Shown here piece by piece: positions 7,458 to 16,871 of a stretch of 64,000 nt of DNA (positions are counted from its first letter, which is position 1; every line of letters begins with the position of its first letter). A program made the translations under genes and the position numbers. The notes beneath the pieces are model-generated. The model had not been told where the DNA came from and did no database searches. It saw only the letters and a list, made by a program, of their open reading frames with translations. The DNA comes from Saprospiraceae bacterium (GTDB lineage Bacteria > Bacteroidota > Bacteroidia > Chitinophagales > Saprospiraceae): contig JAIYAP010000054.1 in NCBI GenBank assembly GCA_027488935.1, positions 99,285 to 163,284 on the forward strand. Direction: 5' to 3'.

Positions 7458-9635
7458 ATGAAAAAACGTTATTTGGTTACCGCCGCATTGCCCTATGCCA
7501 ATGGACCATTGCATATTGGGCATTTGGCAGGAGCCTATTTACCCGCAGATATATATGTGCGGTATTTACGCTTGATGGGGAAAGATGTAGTGTTTGTGTG
7601 TGGTTCGGATGAGCATGGCGCGGCAATTACCGTTAAGGCACGCAAAGAGGGGATTACGCCTCAAGAAATTGTAGACAAATACCATGTCATGTTGCGTGAT
7701 ACCTTTGTGGACATCGGTATTCATTTTGATTTGTACCACCGTACTTCTAGTCCGCTGCATCACAAGACATCGCAGGATTTCTTTTTAAAATTATTGGAAA
7801 ACGGTCAGTTTGACGAAAAAGAGAGCGATCAGTATTACGATCCGGTGGCAGAACAGTTTTTGGCAGACCGTTATATTATTGGTACCTGCCCGAATTGTGC
7901 CAATCCGGATGCTTATGGCGACCAATGTGAGCGTTGTGGCACAACCTTGAGTCCGACGGAGTTAATTACCCCACGTTCGACCTTAAGTGGCGCAACGCCA
8001 GAATTACGTCCAACGAAGCATTGGTATTTGAAATTGGATGAGCATGAGGCATGGTTGCGTACCTGGATCAATACGGGTATGGTAGATGGGAAACTACAGC
8101 ACCAGCCTGGCAGTTGGAAGAACCACGTGGTAGGCCAATGCAACTCCTGGTTAGACAGTGGATTACAGCCTCGTGCGATGACGCGTGATTTGGATTGGGG
8201 GGTAGATGTACCCCAGCATATACCGGGATCGGCAGGTAAAAAGTTGTATGTTTGGCTGGATGCGCCGATTGGATATATTTCAGCCACCAAGCAATGGGCA
8301 GCGGATCATGGTAAAGACTGGGCGCCCTATTGGCAAAGTGATGATACTGGTTTGGTTCATTTTATTGGAAAAGATAACATCGTATTCCATTGTTTGATCT
8401 TTCCAGCAATTTTGAAGGCGCATGGCGGGTTTATTTTACCGGTGAATGTACCTGCGAATCAGTTTTTGAACCTGGAGGGCCGAAAATTATCGACCTCAAA
8501 AAACTGGGCCGTATGGGTTCATGAATATTGTGCCGATTTTAAAGGGCAGGAAGATGCTTTGCGGTACAATATGATTAAAAACATGCCTGAACAGCGCGAT
8601 GCTGAATTTACATGGAAGGGATTTCAGGAAACAACCAATACTGAATTAGTAAACAACCTTGCTAATTTTGTGCATCGGGTACTGGTATTGACCCACAAAT
8701 ATTATGATGGGTTGGTACCGGAGGTTGATACCAATCTTGCCATTCGGAGCGGGTGGAACATAGAGCAGGTAGGGTATTTTGATGAAGAGTTGTTGTTGTT
8801 GCATCATAAGGTAGAGGAAATGGGCAAGGAGATCATGCAATTTAATTTTAGGGAGGCTTTGCGGATATTGATGGAAATATCGAGTGCAGGGAATGCCTTG
8901 TTGCAATTTAATGAGCCTTGGAAGACTGTGAAAGACAGTCCGGAGGCCGTGCGGGTGGTATTGAACCTGGGATTGCAATTTGTGGCAGCATTATCGGTAG
9001 CGTGTCAGCCGTTTATGCCCTTTACTTCAGAGAAGATGCGCAAAATGATCAATTTGCAGTCCGTTTCTGGTAGTGGCGAGTTATTATTCATTTTGAATGA
9101 TTTGGCGGAGGGCAACCCAATTTTGCCTGCCAACCATGCGATCAATACAGCCGAGCATTTATTTACCCGAATTCCGGACGAGGTGATTCAGGCACAGGTT
9201 GCGCGATTGGAAGCAACCGATCGGACGAACCAGGCCGAAAGCGCTGCGGAATCGGTATCTGCTGAAGAACCGGCAGTTGCTGCATCCGTATCGTATCCGG
9301 AGTTGAAAGAGTTTATACAATATGATGATTTTGCGAACATGGACATACGTACCGGCACGATCGTTGCGGCGGAGGCAGTAGAGAAGTCGAAGAAATTATT
9401 GAAGTTGCAGGTAGATCTTGGTTTTGAGACGAGAACGATTTTATCGGGCATTGCGCTGCATTTTCGGCCGGAATCTGTTGTTGGCCAACAAGTGGTTGTA
9501 TTAGCGAACTTGGCGCCGCGTGTGATGATGGGTACCACTTCGGCGGGAATGATCTTGATGGCGGAAGATTCGGAGGGTCAGTTGAGTTTTGTAGCCCCCC
9601 CCCAAGGATGGCCCAATGGTTTTGGTGTGAAATAG
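7458..9635 (+). CDS. metG: Methionine--tRNA ligase with C-terminal tRNA-binding domain
   Basis: The 725-residue enzyme charges tRNA-Met. It shows the class I HIGH motif (residues 19-22 in GPLHIGHLAG), a Cys4 zinc knuckle (CPNC...CERC), a KMSKS-type loop as KLSTSK, and the helical anticodon-binding region. After a linker rich in Glu, Ala and Ser (about 580-612) comes a C-terminal EMAP/Trbp111-like OB domain (about 615-725, YDDFANMDIRTGTIVAAEAV) used for dimerisation and tRNA binding. The stop codon is followed by a promoter for the next gene. Confidence 0.97.
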   Translation: MKKRYLVTAALPYANGPLHIGHLAGAYLPADIYVRYLRLMGKDVVFVCGSDEHGAAITVKARKEGITPQEIVDKYHVMLRDTFVDIGIHFDLYHRTSSPLHHKTSQDFFLKLLENGQFDEKESDQYYDPVAEQFLADRYIIGTCPNCANPDAYGDQCERCGTTLSPTELITPRSTLSGATPELRPTKHWYLKLDEHEAWLRTWINTGMVDGKLQHQPGSWKNHVVGQCNSWLDSGLQPRAMTRDLDWGVDVPQHIPGSAGKKLYVWLDAPIGYISATKQWAADHGKDWAPYWQSDDTGLVHFIGKDNIVFHCLIFPAILKAHGGFILPVNVPANQFLNLEGRKLSTSKNWAVWVHEYCADFKGQEDALRYNMIKNMPEQRDAEFTWKGFQETTNTELVNNLANFVHRVLVLTHKYYDGLVPEVDTNLAIRSGWNIEQVGYFDEELLLLHHKVEEMGKEIMQFNFREALRILMEISSAGNALLQFNEPWKTVKDSPEAVRVVLNLGLQFVAALSVACQPFMPFTSEKMRKMINLQSVSGSGELLFILNDLAEGNPILPANHAINTAEHLFTRIPDEVIQAQVARLEATDRTNQAESAAESVSAEEPAVAASVSYPELKEFIQYDDFANMDIRTGTIVAAEAVEKSKKLLKLQVDLGFETRTILSGIALHFRPESVVGQQVVVLANLAPRVMMGTTSAGMILMAEDSEGQLSFVAPPQGWPNGFGVK

Positions 9636-9676
9636 TGTGATATTTTTATTTTTTTTCCTTTTTCATTCCTAAGAAT

Positions 9677-9684
9677 TACCTTTG
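9677..9684 (+). promoter_or_regulatory. -7 box TACCTTTG upstream of the PpiD-like gene
   Basis: TACCTTTGC matches the consensus and lies 68 nt before the ATG at 9753, after a T-rich stretch that could hold the -33 element. Confidence 0.55.
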
Positions 9685-9752
9685 CGGTTGCTTTTTCGGA
9701 AGCACTGAACAAAAAATACTTAAAATTCTGATTTTCAAATAATTACGGCAAA

Positions 9753-11861
9753 ATGGCTTTAATCGGAACGATTCGAAAAAACGGGTGGATCCTCATTGTG
9801 ATGATGACACTTGCGTTGGGTGGGTTCATCCTCATGGAAATTATTTCGAATGCGCAGCGCAACAGTGCAGGTGATGCAAACACACTTGGAAAGGTAAATG
9901 GTGAAGAAATCAGACGTGCTGATTTTGAAAAGTACCAGGCATTGATCTATTCCAGTGCGGATGGTAACAGCAGTTATCAAGTACGTGGGCAGGCTTGGGA
10001 ATATTTTGTTGAGCGCGCATTGATGACCCAACTATCCGACAAATTGGGCTTGGGCATCTGCAGAGATGAACTGCGTGACCTTGAGTTTGGTGCAAACATT
10101 AGTCCACTGATCAAAGAGCGGTATAAATCGCCAGATGGTTCACTCAACGTGAACTATTTGAACAGTGTTAAAAACGCAATTGACGCAGGTCAATTGGTCG
10201 ATCAACAGCAATTTCCATTTCGTACTGCCTGGATTGAACAGGAGCACGAGATTGTGAAAGAGCGTTTGATTGAGAAAGTTTCCACGCTTCTTTCCAAGGG
10301 CATGTACACTCCAACCTGGCAGGCTGAAATGGCTTACCGTGAAAACAACGAGCGTTTGGAGTTCCGTTATGTGCGCTTGCCTTACGAAAAAGTAAAGGAT
10401 GAAGAAGCCGTGTTGACGGACGCCGATTTTTCTACTTTTTTGAAAGAAAACCCACATTTGTATGATGCACAGGAAGAAAGCCGTGTATTGTCGTATGCTG
10501 TTTTCAATGTAGTGCCAACTGCTGCTGATACTGCTTCAGCGCGCGAAAGCATTTTGAAATTGAAGACAGATTGGACGCCTTCAAAAAATGACTCTACCTA
10601 CGTAACGACCAATAATGGCGTGTACGATGCAACGTATAAAGTGAAAAGTGCACTGCCTGTTGCAGTTGCAGACACTTTAATGCGTTTGGCACCAGGTGCT
10701 TTGTTTGGTCCATATCTGGATGGTGGTGCCTGGAATATTGGTAAATTGCTTGATCGCAAAACGCTTCCGGACTCTGTTCGTGCGCGCCACATCTTGTTGA
10801 AAGGCAACAATCCGGCCTTTGCCAATACTTTGGACAGCTTGAAAGGTTTGATTACCAGCGGCAAAGCGCGTTTTGACTCGCTTGCGCTCAAAGTGAGCCA
10901 AGACGGTTCTGCTCCGAAAGGGGGTGATTTGGGCTGGTTTGCGAATGGCATGATGGTTCCTGAGTTCAACAATGTATGTTTTTATCAGGCTGAGCAAGGC
11001 AAGTTATACATAGTGAGAACCCAATTTGGCTATCACCTGTTGGAAGTAACTGGCAAGAAGTTTATAAAAAATGAAGCCGGTGTACGGGCTGTTTTCTTGA
11101 AACAGCGTGTAGAACCTGGTAAAACCACCCAGCAAATCGCCAAAGACAAAGCGATTGCATTGGTACAAGGTGTGAAAAACCTGGGCGATTTGACCACACA
11201 GGCTACGCAACAGAACATTGAACTGCAGAGCAGCAAAAGTTTGAAAGCCAATGATTACGCACTTGATGGCCTGGGTACCGGTTCGGATGCCCGTGAAGTT
11301 GTACGTTGGGCCTTTGGTGAAAATGTGAAAGCAGGAAACGTTAGTAAAGACGTTTTCTCTTTCCGCGATGAAACTGGTGGTTACTTTGACAGTAAGTATC
11401 TTGTAGCCGCTTTAAAAAGCATTGCACCGAAAGGAAAGGCGACGGTTGCGATCTTGAAATCGCTCCCAGAAGCAGAGCAGAAAGTGAAGCAAATCAAAAA
11501 AGGCGAAGTGCTGAAGGCTAAAATCGGCTCTAATACGGATATGAATGCCGTTGCAGCCCAGTTCGAATCCAAAGTAGATACGGTGAAAGCAGTATCGATG
11601 ATGTCTTCAGGGGGCGAACCACGGGTATTGGGTACGGTATTCCGTTTGGCAAAAGGTGAAACGAGTGCTCCTATTTTGGGTGCAAGTGGTGTTTATATCC
11701 TTCAAACGCTGTCGGATAAGCCGCAAACACAAATTCCTGCAGACCTAACGATGTTCCGCAAGCAGTATACTTCCAGTGCAGCTTCTTCGATTCGGACCAA
11801 CATCATGGCCACGCTGAAGAAGGAAGCCAACATTAAAGATAACCGCAGTCGATTCTATTAA
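9753..11861 (+). CDS. PpiD/SurA-like peptidyl-prolyl isomerase, membrane-anchored
   Basis: The 702-residue protein starts with a short cytoplasmic stretch and one membrane helix (about 11-31, WILIVMMTLALGGFILMEII), followed by a SurA_N-like helical region (GKVNGEEIRRADFEKYQALI). A parvulin domain spans about 342-436 (VRARHILLKG, then APKGGDLGWF and FGYHLLEVTG). This layout is that of PpiD, a periplasm-facing chaperone/foldase at the Sec exit. A further degenerate parvulin-like region near 600-690 resembles Bacteroidota versions. It is transcribed alone from its own promoter and ends in a terminator. Confidence 0.9.
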   Translation: MALIGTIRKNGWILIVMMTLALGGFILMEIISNAQRNSAGDANTLGKVNGEEIRRADFEKYQALIYSSADGNSSYQVRGQAWEYFVERALMTQLSDKLGLGICRDELRDLEFGANISPLIKERYKSPDGSLNVNYLNSVKNAIDAGQLVDQQQFPFRTAWIEQEHEIVKERLIEKVSTLLSKGMYTPTWQAEMAYRENNERLEFRYVRLPYEKVKDEEAVLTDADFSTFLKENPHLYDAQEESRVLSYAVFNVVPTAADTASARESILKLKTDWTPSKNDSTYVTTNNGVYDATYKVKSALPVAVADTLMRLAPGALFGPYLDGGAWNIGKLLDRKTLPDSVRARHILLKGNNPAFANTLDSLKGLITSGKARFDSLALKVSQDGSAPKGGDLGWFANGMMVPEFNNVCFYQAEQGKLYIVRTQFGYHLLEVTGKKFIKNEAGVRAVFLKQRVEPGKTTQQIAKDKAIALVQGVKNLGDLTTQATQQNIELQSSKSLKANDYALDGLGTGSDAREVVRWAFGENVKAGNVSKDVFSFRDETGGYFDSKYLVAALKSIAPKGKATVAILKSLPEAEQKVKQIKKGEVLKAKIGSNTDMNAVAAQFESKVDTVKAVSMMSSGGEPRVLGTVFRLAKGETSAPILGASGVYILQTLSDKPQTQIPADLTMFRKQYTSSAASSIRTNIMATLKKEANIKDNRSRFY

Positions 11862-11884
11862 TCGAGCGGCGTTTTATACAGCAT

Positions 11885-11940
11885 AAAGCGGCTGTCCGAG
11901 TTTTCAGGTTTAAATCCTGCACTCGTGACAGCCGCTTTTT
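11885..11940 (+). terminator. Terminator between the PpiD-like and aldehyde dehydrogenase genes
   Basis: AAAGCGGCTGTC plus GAG (11885-11900) pairs with CTCGTGACAGCCGCTTT (11921-11937), with one bulge, and runs into a T-stretch on the plus strand. The two flanking genes converge on it. Confidence 0.82.
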
Positions 11941-11942
11941 TA

Positions 11943-13391
11943 TTAGAACCATCGTGCGACACCTTTGAGCAGAAATCTGGCTAACTTACCACCATAGGGG
12001 GGCATAAAAAGAAGGGTGTGTGGGAAAATTCGGTTTTGAAAGGTAATCCCGCGTTGATTGATGAATTCCATAAAACCAAATTCACCGTGTCCTTTGCCTA
12101 TGCCGCTGTTGTTGCTGCCACCAAACGGCAGGTCGTTGTGGTAGAACTGGATGGCACATTCATTGACCGCTACTCCACCGCTGCGTGTTTCGGCAAAAAT
12201 TTGTTCAATAAATCGCTTGCGGGCACTGAAAATATACATGGCAAGCGGCCGTTCGTCTTTGTTGACGTATTCTATTACCTCCTCAATATGTTTGAAGGTT
12301 CGGATGGCCAATACCGGGCCGAATACTTCTTCCTTCCAAATTTTTGCATGTTCGGGAACATGATCGAGCAGGGTTGGTTCGATATATCGTTCGGCGGCGT
12401 TGGTATTGCCACCAAAAACTAATTGGGCACCTTGCGCGAGGGCATCATCTAGCAAGGCTTTTACCCGGCTAAAATGGCGATCGGTGCTTAAACGTGCGTA
12501 GTCGGGAGTAGTTGCCCGTGCTTCCGGGGTATTGCCGTAAAATTTTTCGCTTTTCTCTTTTAATTTCAGGAGCAGCGCTTCCTTCACATTTTCGTGCACG
12601 AGCACATAATCGGGAGCGATGCAAATTTGTCCGGCGTTCATGGCATTGATCCATGAAATCTGGGCGGCGGCGAGGTTTAAATTGGCCGTTTCATCGATGA
12701 TTACGGGGCTTTTTCCGCCTAATTCGAGGGTAACCGAAGCGAGGTGTTCGGCAGCAGCGCGCATCACAATTTTTCCTACTTGTGGACTTCCGGTAAAAAA
12801 GATATGGTTGAATGGTAAAGCCAGGAGTTGCGTGGATTCTTCGACCGCGCCTTCCACCACCGCTACTTCATTGGCCGGGAACACCGCCTCTATGATTTTT
12901 TTCATAACTGCCGAACTGTGTGGCGCCAATTCGGAAGGTTTCAGGACCACCACGTTGCCTGCAGCTACAGCGAGTGCAACGGGTGCCAGGCTCAGGCAGA
13001 ACGGAAAATTCCAGGGTGCGATGATCAAGCAAACACCTTTGGGTTCGTACCGAATCTCGGAACGGGTTCCGATCATCATAAGCGGCATTCCGACCCGCTT
13101 GGGCGTTAACCAGGCACGCAGGTTTCGAATGGCATGTCGGATTTCCGTATTGACGACGCCGATTTCAGAAATGGCAACTTCGGTTGGACTTTTTCGAAAA
13201 TCGGCCCACATGGCCTCATTGATCTCCTCCTGGAAGTGCAACATGGTGGCGTGGAAGCGTTTGAGTTTTGCAATACGCGCACGCACAGTAGTTCGGCCGA
13301 CGTTGAATTGGTTGGCTTTCAGGTTTTCGAAAATCGCTTGAATATCATGCGATTGCGAAATTTTATCGGGTGCAATAGCCAGTTCTGACAT
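11943..13391 (-). CDS. Aldehyde dehydrogenase family protein (ALDH3-like)
   Basis: The 482-residue enzyme oxidises aldehydes to acids with NAD(P)+. Visible landmarks are Asn128 in APWNFP, the cofactor-binding KPSELAPHSS, FFTGSPQVGK, general base Glu223 (LELGGKSP) and nucleophile Cys257 (NAGQICIAPDY). The hydrophobic C-terminal region (IFPHTLLFMPPYGGKLARFLL) is typical of the ALDH3 class, which often handles fatty aldehydes and can be membrane associated. The gene stands alone, divergent from the hpf-like gene across a 214-bp gap. Confidence 0.93.
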   Translation of the reverse strand: MSELAIAPDKISQSHDIQAIFENLKANQFNVGRTTVRARIAKLKRFHATMLHFQEEINEAMWADFRKSPTEVAISEIGVVNTEIRHAIRNLRAWLTPKRVGMPLMMIGTRSEIRYEPKGVCLIIAPWNFPFCLSLAPVALAVAAGNVVVLKPSELAPHSSAVMKKIIEAVFPANEVAVVEGAVEESTQLLALPFNHIFFTGSPQVGKIVMRAAAEHLASVTLELGGKSPVIIDETANLNLAAAQISWINAMNAGQICIAPDYVLVHENVKEALLLKLKEKSEKFYGNTPEARATTPDYARLSTDRHFSRVKALLDDALAQGAQLVFGGNTNAAERYIEPTLLDHVPEHAKIWKEEVFGPVLAIRTFKHIEEVIEYVNKDERPLAMYIFSARKRFIEQIFAETRSGGVAVNECAIQFYHNDLPFGGSNNSGIGKGHGEFGFMEFINQRGITFQNRIFPHTLLFMPPYGGKLARFLLKGVARWF

Positions 13392-13605
13392 AGATAACTT
13401 TTTTAATACTGTAGTTGGTGAATCAAAGTTCGGGAAAGTTTTTTAAAGTTTGGTGAAAAATAAATTTGGAAATTAGTGTGGCAGGTCCTAAAATTGGGGG
13501 ACCAAAGCACCAAAATGTTACGACTATAAACGAAGATAACGAAACAATGGATTTCGAAAAACCGCTTTAATCACTTCTAACGTTCATTTTAAAATTTGTG
13601 CGATT

Positions 13606-13911
13606 ATGATGAAAATTCAAGTAAAATCCGTTCATTTTCATGCTGATTCCAAGTTGTTAGCATTTATTGAAGAAAAAATCAGCAGGCTCAATCGTTATTT
13701 TGAGCATACATTAGAAGCGGAGGTTCATTTAAAATTGCAGGATACGGGGTCGCGCGTGCGGGAAAAAATTGCGGAGATTCGTTTAAAAGTACCCGGCAGT
13801 GTGCTGGTTTATAAAAAAAGTGGAAAGACATTTGAAACGGCGGTACATGCGGCGGCGGATAATTTGAAGCGGCAGTTGGTACAGTTTAAAGAGCGCCGCA
13901 TACGATCATAA
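13606..13911 (+). CDS. hpf: Short ribosome hibernation-promoting factor (HPF/YfiA family)
   Basis: The 101-residue protein has the beta-alpha-beta-beta-beta-alpha order of short HPF/RaiA proteins: FHADSKLLAFIEEKISRLNR, then EAEVHLKL and the C-terminal helix FETAVHAAADNLKRQLVQFK. These bind the 30S decoding region and inactivate ribosomes in stationary phase. It lacks the C-terminal dimerisation domain of long HPF. ATG codons at 13606 and 13609 are equally possible. A TAAATTTG box at 13461-13468 may be its promoter, though 138 nt upstream. A terminator follows. Confidence 0.85.
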   Translation: MMKIQVKSVHFHADSKLLAFIEEKISRLNRYFEHTLEAEVHLKLQDTGSRVREKIAEIRLKVPGSVLVYKKSGKTFETAVHAAADNLKRQLVQFKERRIRS

Positions 13912-13931
13912 AAATTACGGTTTACCATCAC

Positions 13932-13976
13932 AAAAGCGCTTGTCTGGCAATTGTCCCAGGCAAGCGCTTTTTGGTT
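13932..13976 (+). terminator. Terminator after the hpf-like gene
   Basis: AAAAGCGCTTGTCTGG (13932-13947) pairs with CCAGGCAAGCGCTTTT (13956-13971), with one G-U pair, and is followed by more T residues. Confidence 0.85.
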
Positions 13977-14014
13977 TTTTGTCTAAATATTGAATATTAC
14001 TCGTGCGGAACATT

Positions 14015-14022
14015 TACATTTG
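14015..14022 (+). promoter_or_regulatory. -7 box TACATTTG for the TonB receptor operon
   Basis: TACATTTG lies 19 nt before the ATG at 14042, with TTG at 13990-13992 as a possible -33 contact. It excludes the in-frame ATG at 14003, which is upstream of the box. Confidence 0.5.
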
Positions 14023-14041
14023 TATTGTTCTATACCATTTT

Positions 14042-14404
14042 ATGTTGAAGCAAGGACCATTTTATCGGCAATTCACGGCTTATCTGCTTGCGCTGTTGTT
14101 TACGGCGGGTTGGATGTTGCGTGCGACGCATGAGATGTTGCTTCATGCTGATCACACGCATGCAATATGCGAGGCTGCATACCAGCAGGATTCGAATAAG
14201 CATTTACATGGTTCGGAATATGCGCCGAAGCAGGATTGTCCGATCTGTGCCGTTTGGTTTTCAGCAGTAACGTTGGTAAGTCCTGGCACGGACTTGCTTT
14301 TAACTGCCAGTTTACCTAAAAAACTGGATTTTTTAAAGCATAGTGCACCTGATTCGCGGCGATTTTATGCTATTGTCCAGTTGCGCGGCCCACCTGCTTT
14401 TTAG
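14042..14404 (+). CDS. Small membrane/exported His- and Cys-rich protein, possible metal binding
   Basis: From ATG 14042 the product is 120 residues with an N-terminal hydrophobic helix (YRQFTAYLLALLFTAGWML), then a His-rich stretch (HEMLLHADHTHAICEAA, HLHGSEY) and a CPIC motif, followed by a second hydrophobic segment. I do not recognise a named family, although the HADHTHxxC and CPxC motifs recall small proteins that accompany TonB receptors for zinc, copper or heme in this phylum. It is the first gene of a three-gene unit with a TonB receptor and a lipoprotein, which suggests a role in metal acquisition or sensing. That role is inference. Confidence 0.6.
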   Translation: MLKQGPFYRQFTAYLLALLFTAGWMLRATHEMLLHADHTHAICEAAYQQDSNKHLHGSEYAPKQDCPICAVWFSAVTLVSPGTDLLLTASLPKKLDFLKHSAPDSRRFYAIVQLRGPPAF

Positions 14405-14476
14405 TTTCCATTTCCATATTTCTCCATTGTTGCCGCAGTATTCTACTGACGGTGTATCCACTTTTAAGGAAAATCC

Positions 14477-16840
14477 ATGTTAAACGACAAGGCCCGATTA
14501 TTCGGTGCACTGGTTGTAAGTTGTTGTTTATCTGCTGGTTTGCAGGCACAAGACTGCCATCAGGCATTGCGCGGGTATATTTTAGATGCTGAAAGCAAAG
14601 CGCCTTTAGCATACGCCTCCATTTTTGTGAAATCGCTTGGACGTGGTGCCATTTCGGATGAGCACGGCTATTACAGCATTACAGATTTGTGTGACACCTC
14701 CGAATACGTGCTTGAATTGCGTCACATTGAATGTGCACATGAGACCCTTCGGGTGCGTTTAAAAGAAAACCAGGAGATCAATTTTGAATTGCGGCACAAT
14801 GCGGTGTTGCATGAGGTGCTTATTTCGGAAAAGGCCGTTGCGCCTCCGCCTACCCAGGCTGAAAGCACGGTGCAGCAGGTTGATTTAGCGTCGGCAAAAG
14901 GATTGGGTTTGGGCGAAACCCTTCGAAAGTTGCCAGGCGTAAGTTTGCTTAATTCCGGCGCAAACGTGTCAAAACCTGTCATTCAGGGGTTGCATTCCAA
15001 CCGAATTGCCATTGTATCGGACGGGGTGACTTTGCAAAGTCAGCAATGGGGCAACGATCATGCGCCAGAGATTGATCCATTTACTGCCGATAAAATAACG
15101 GTTGTAAAGGGAGCAGCAGGGGTTCGGTACGGTGTGGGTGCGATGGGCGGCGCGGTAATTTTGGAGCCAGCATCCCTGCGGGCACAAGCTGGATTAAATG
15201 GTTGGTTGTCGGTGGGCGGGTACAGCAATGGGGCGGGCGGGGTTGTTTCCGGGGCAATGGATTGGCGGCCTGCACGAGGCAATTTGGCCTTTCGGTTACA
15301 AGGGACGGCAAAGCGCAGCGGCAATTTACGTGCACCGGATTACTGGTTGGGAAACACTGCTGCGTTGGAACTCGATTTTTCGGCCTTGGCAGGCTGGAAA
15401 AGTGCGCATTGGGACCATACTTTAAGTGTAAGCCAGTTTAATCAGGATTATGGGATTTTGCGTTCGGCGCATACGGGTAGTCTGGAAGATTTACGTGCAG
15501 CCATTGCTGCGGATACACCGCGTAACAATGTAAATCAATTTAGTTATTTGCTGGATCGGCCGATGCAGCGGGTACGGCATAGTGTGCTCAAGTATCGGAG
15601 TGTTTACCGGATCAATGATGTATGGAAACTGCGTGGGCAGTACAGTTTTCAATACAACCAGCGCAAGGAATATGACCGGGGGCGCAATGGCCTGGTATCG
15701 GGCGGGAATGCCCAGATTAGTTTTCAGTTGTGGAGCAATACCCTTGATTTGGCACTGGAGCATTTGCCCATTCGGCATTGGGAAGGCGGTATTGGGGTAC
15801 AATCCATGCAGCAATTGAATTATGTGAGCCGAGGTGGTTTCATTCCAGATTACCTGGGATGGGCAGGCTCGGTATGGATGCTGGAGCGTTGGCGACGTTA
15901 TCCGACGCCTTTGGAGTTTGATATCGGCTTGCGCTACGATTATCGTTGGAACCATATAACCACCACGGGCAATGGCAACAATAATTTGGATAAACGGCTT
16001 TGGTTTGGCAATGTTTCGGGGGTTGCGGGGGTGTTGTACCATGTTACGCCAAAAGTGCAGGTTAAGTTGAATACGGGTTATGCCTGGCGGCCTCCTGCGG
16101 TGAATGAGTTGTACGCGCGGGGCGTGCACCAAGGCGCAGGCACCTACGAGCAGGGCAATGCGGCATTGCAATCGGAAAAAGCCTGGAATACCAACCTTAG
16201 TGTTGACTGGGACCACCGTTGGCTGACCACAAACCTTACCCTCTATCGCAATCAGATTCAAGGGTTTATTTACTTAAATCAGCCCAAAGACAGCATCGTG
16301 ACAACGGTGCGCGGCCCCTACCCTGCTTATTTTTACCAACAAGACCAGGTTGTTATAAGGGGAATGGACGGCAATTTTTCGGTGAAGTTGGGTCGTCATT
16401 TATCTTTAGAGTCGCAGGTCTCCTTGTTACGCGGGTATCGATTGGCTAAAACGAGCACCCAGGAAAGCGCCGTGCAGGATTGGCTGCCCCTGATGCCTGC
16501 TGACCGGTATCAGTATGGGATCAAATGGACCTTTAAGGAGGGCGAAAAATCTATAGGAACGCCCAGTTTTGTGCGTATTTCGGGCACCAGTGTACAACGG
16601 CAGATTCGGATACCGGATGCGGGATTGACCAAACCGGCTCCGGCAAAGTACACTGTACTGACTTTAGATGCGGGACATACGTTCAATTTGGGCAAACACC
16701 CATTGGAACTGGGTTTCAGTGTTCAAAATTTATTGAATACCCGCTATCGGGATTACCTCAATTTTTTTCGATTTTATGCGGATGAATTGGGGGCAAATGT
16801 GGGTGTGCGGGCCAAATGGCGATTTGGCAGCACCCTTTAA
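14477..16840 (+). CDS. TonB-dependent receptor with carboxypeptidase-like N-terminal domain
   Basis: The 787-residue outer-membrane receptor has a signal peptide (cleavage near ALQAQ), an N-terminal CarboxypepD_reg-like domain (about 28-115, LRGYILDAESKAPLAYASIF), a plug domain (about 130-240, GETLRKLPGVSLLNSG, GLHSNRIAIVSDGV, VKGAAGVRYGVGAMGG) and a 22-strand type barrel ending in an aromatic-rich strand. The build resembles ZnuD-like zinc/heme receptors. Upstream is a His-rich small protein and downstream a lipoprotein, both in the same direction with gaps of 72 and 31 nt, so an operon for uptake of a metal or metal complex is likely. Substrate is not proven. Confidence 0.85.
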   Translation: MLNDKARLFGALVVSCCLSAGLQAQDCHQALRGYILDAESKAPLAYASIFVKSLGRGAISDEHGYYSITDLCDTSEYVLELRHIECAHETLRVRLKENQEINFELRHNAVLHEVLISEKAVAPPPTQAESTVQQVDLASAKGLGLGETLRKLPGVSLLNSGANVSKPVIQGLHSNRIAIVSDGVTLQSQQWGNDHAPEIDPFTADKITVVKGAAGVRYGVGAMGGAVILEPASLRAQAGLNGWLSVGGYSNGAGGVVSGAMDWRPARGNLAFRLQGTAKRSGNLRAPDYWLGNTAALELDFSALAGWKSAHWDHTLSVSQFNQDYGILRSAHTGSLEDLRAAIAADTPRNNVNQFSYLLDRPMQRVRHSVLKYRSVYRINDVWKLRGQYSFQYNQRKEYDRGRNGLVSGGNAQISFQLWSNTLDLALEHLPIRHWEGGIGVQSMQQLNYVSRGGFIPDYLGWAGSVWMLERWRRYPTPLEFDIGLRYDYRWNHITTTGNGNNNLDKRLWFGNVSGVAGVLYHVTPKVQVKLNTGYAWRPPAVNELYARGVHQGAGTYEQGNAALQSEKAWNTNLSVDWDHRWLTTNLTLYRNQIQGFIYLNQPKDSIVTTVRGPYPAYFYQQDQVVIRGMDGNFSVKLGRHLSLESQVSLLRGYRLAKTSTQESAVQDWLPLMPADRYQYGIKWTFKEGEKSIGTPSFVRISGTSVQRQIRIPDAGLTKPAPAKYTVLTLDAGHTFNLGKHPLELGFSVQNLLNTRYRDYLNFFRFYADELGANVGVRAKWRFGSTL

Positions 16841-16871
16841 ACCTTATTTTTCATTTTTTAAAATTCAAACA

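Noticed and set aside
15058..15335. Pro-rich open frames antisense to the TonB receptor
   Set aside because: Composition is due to GC-rich receptor codons read backwards; no support from motifs or neighbours.
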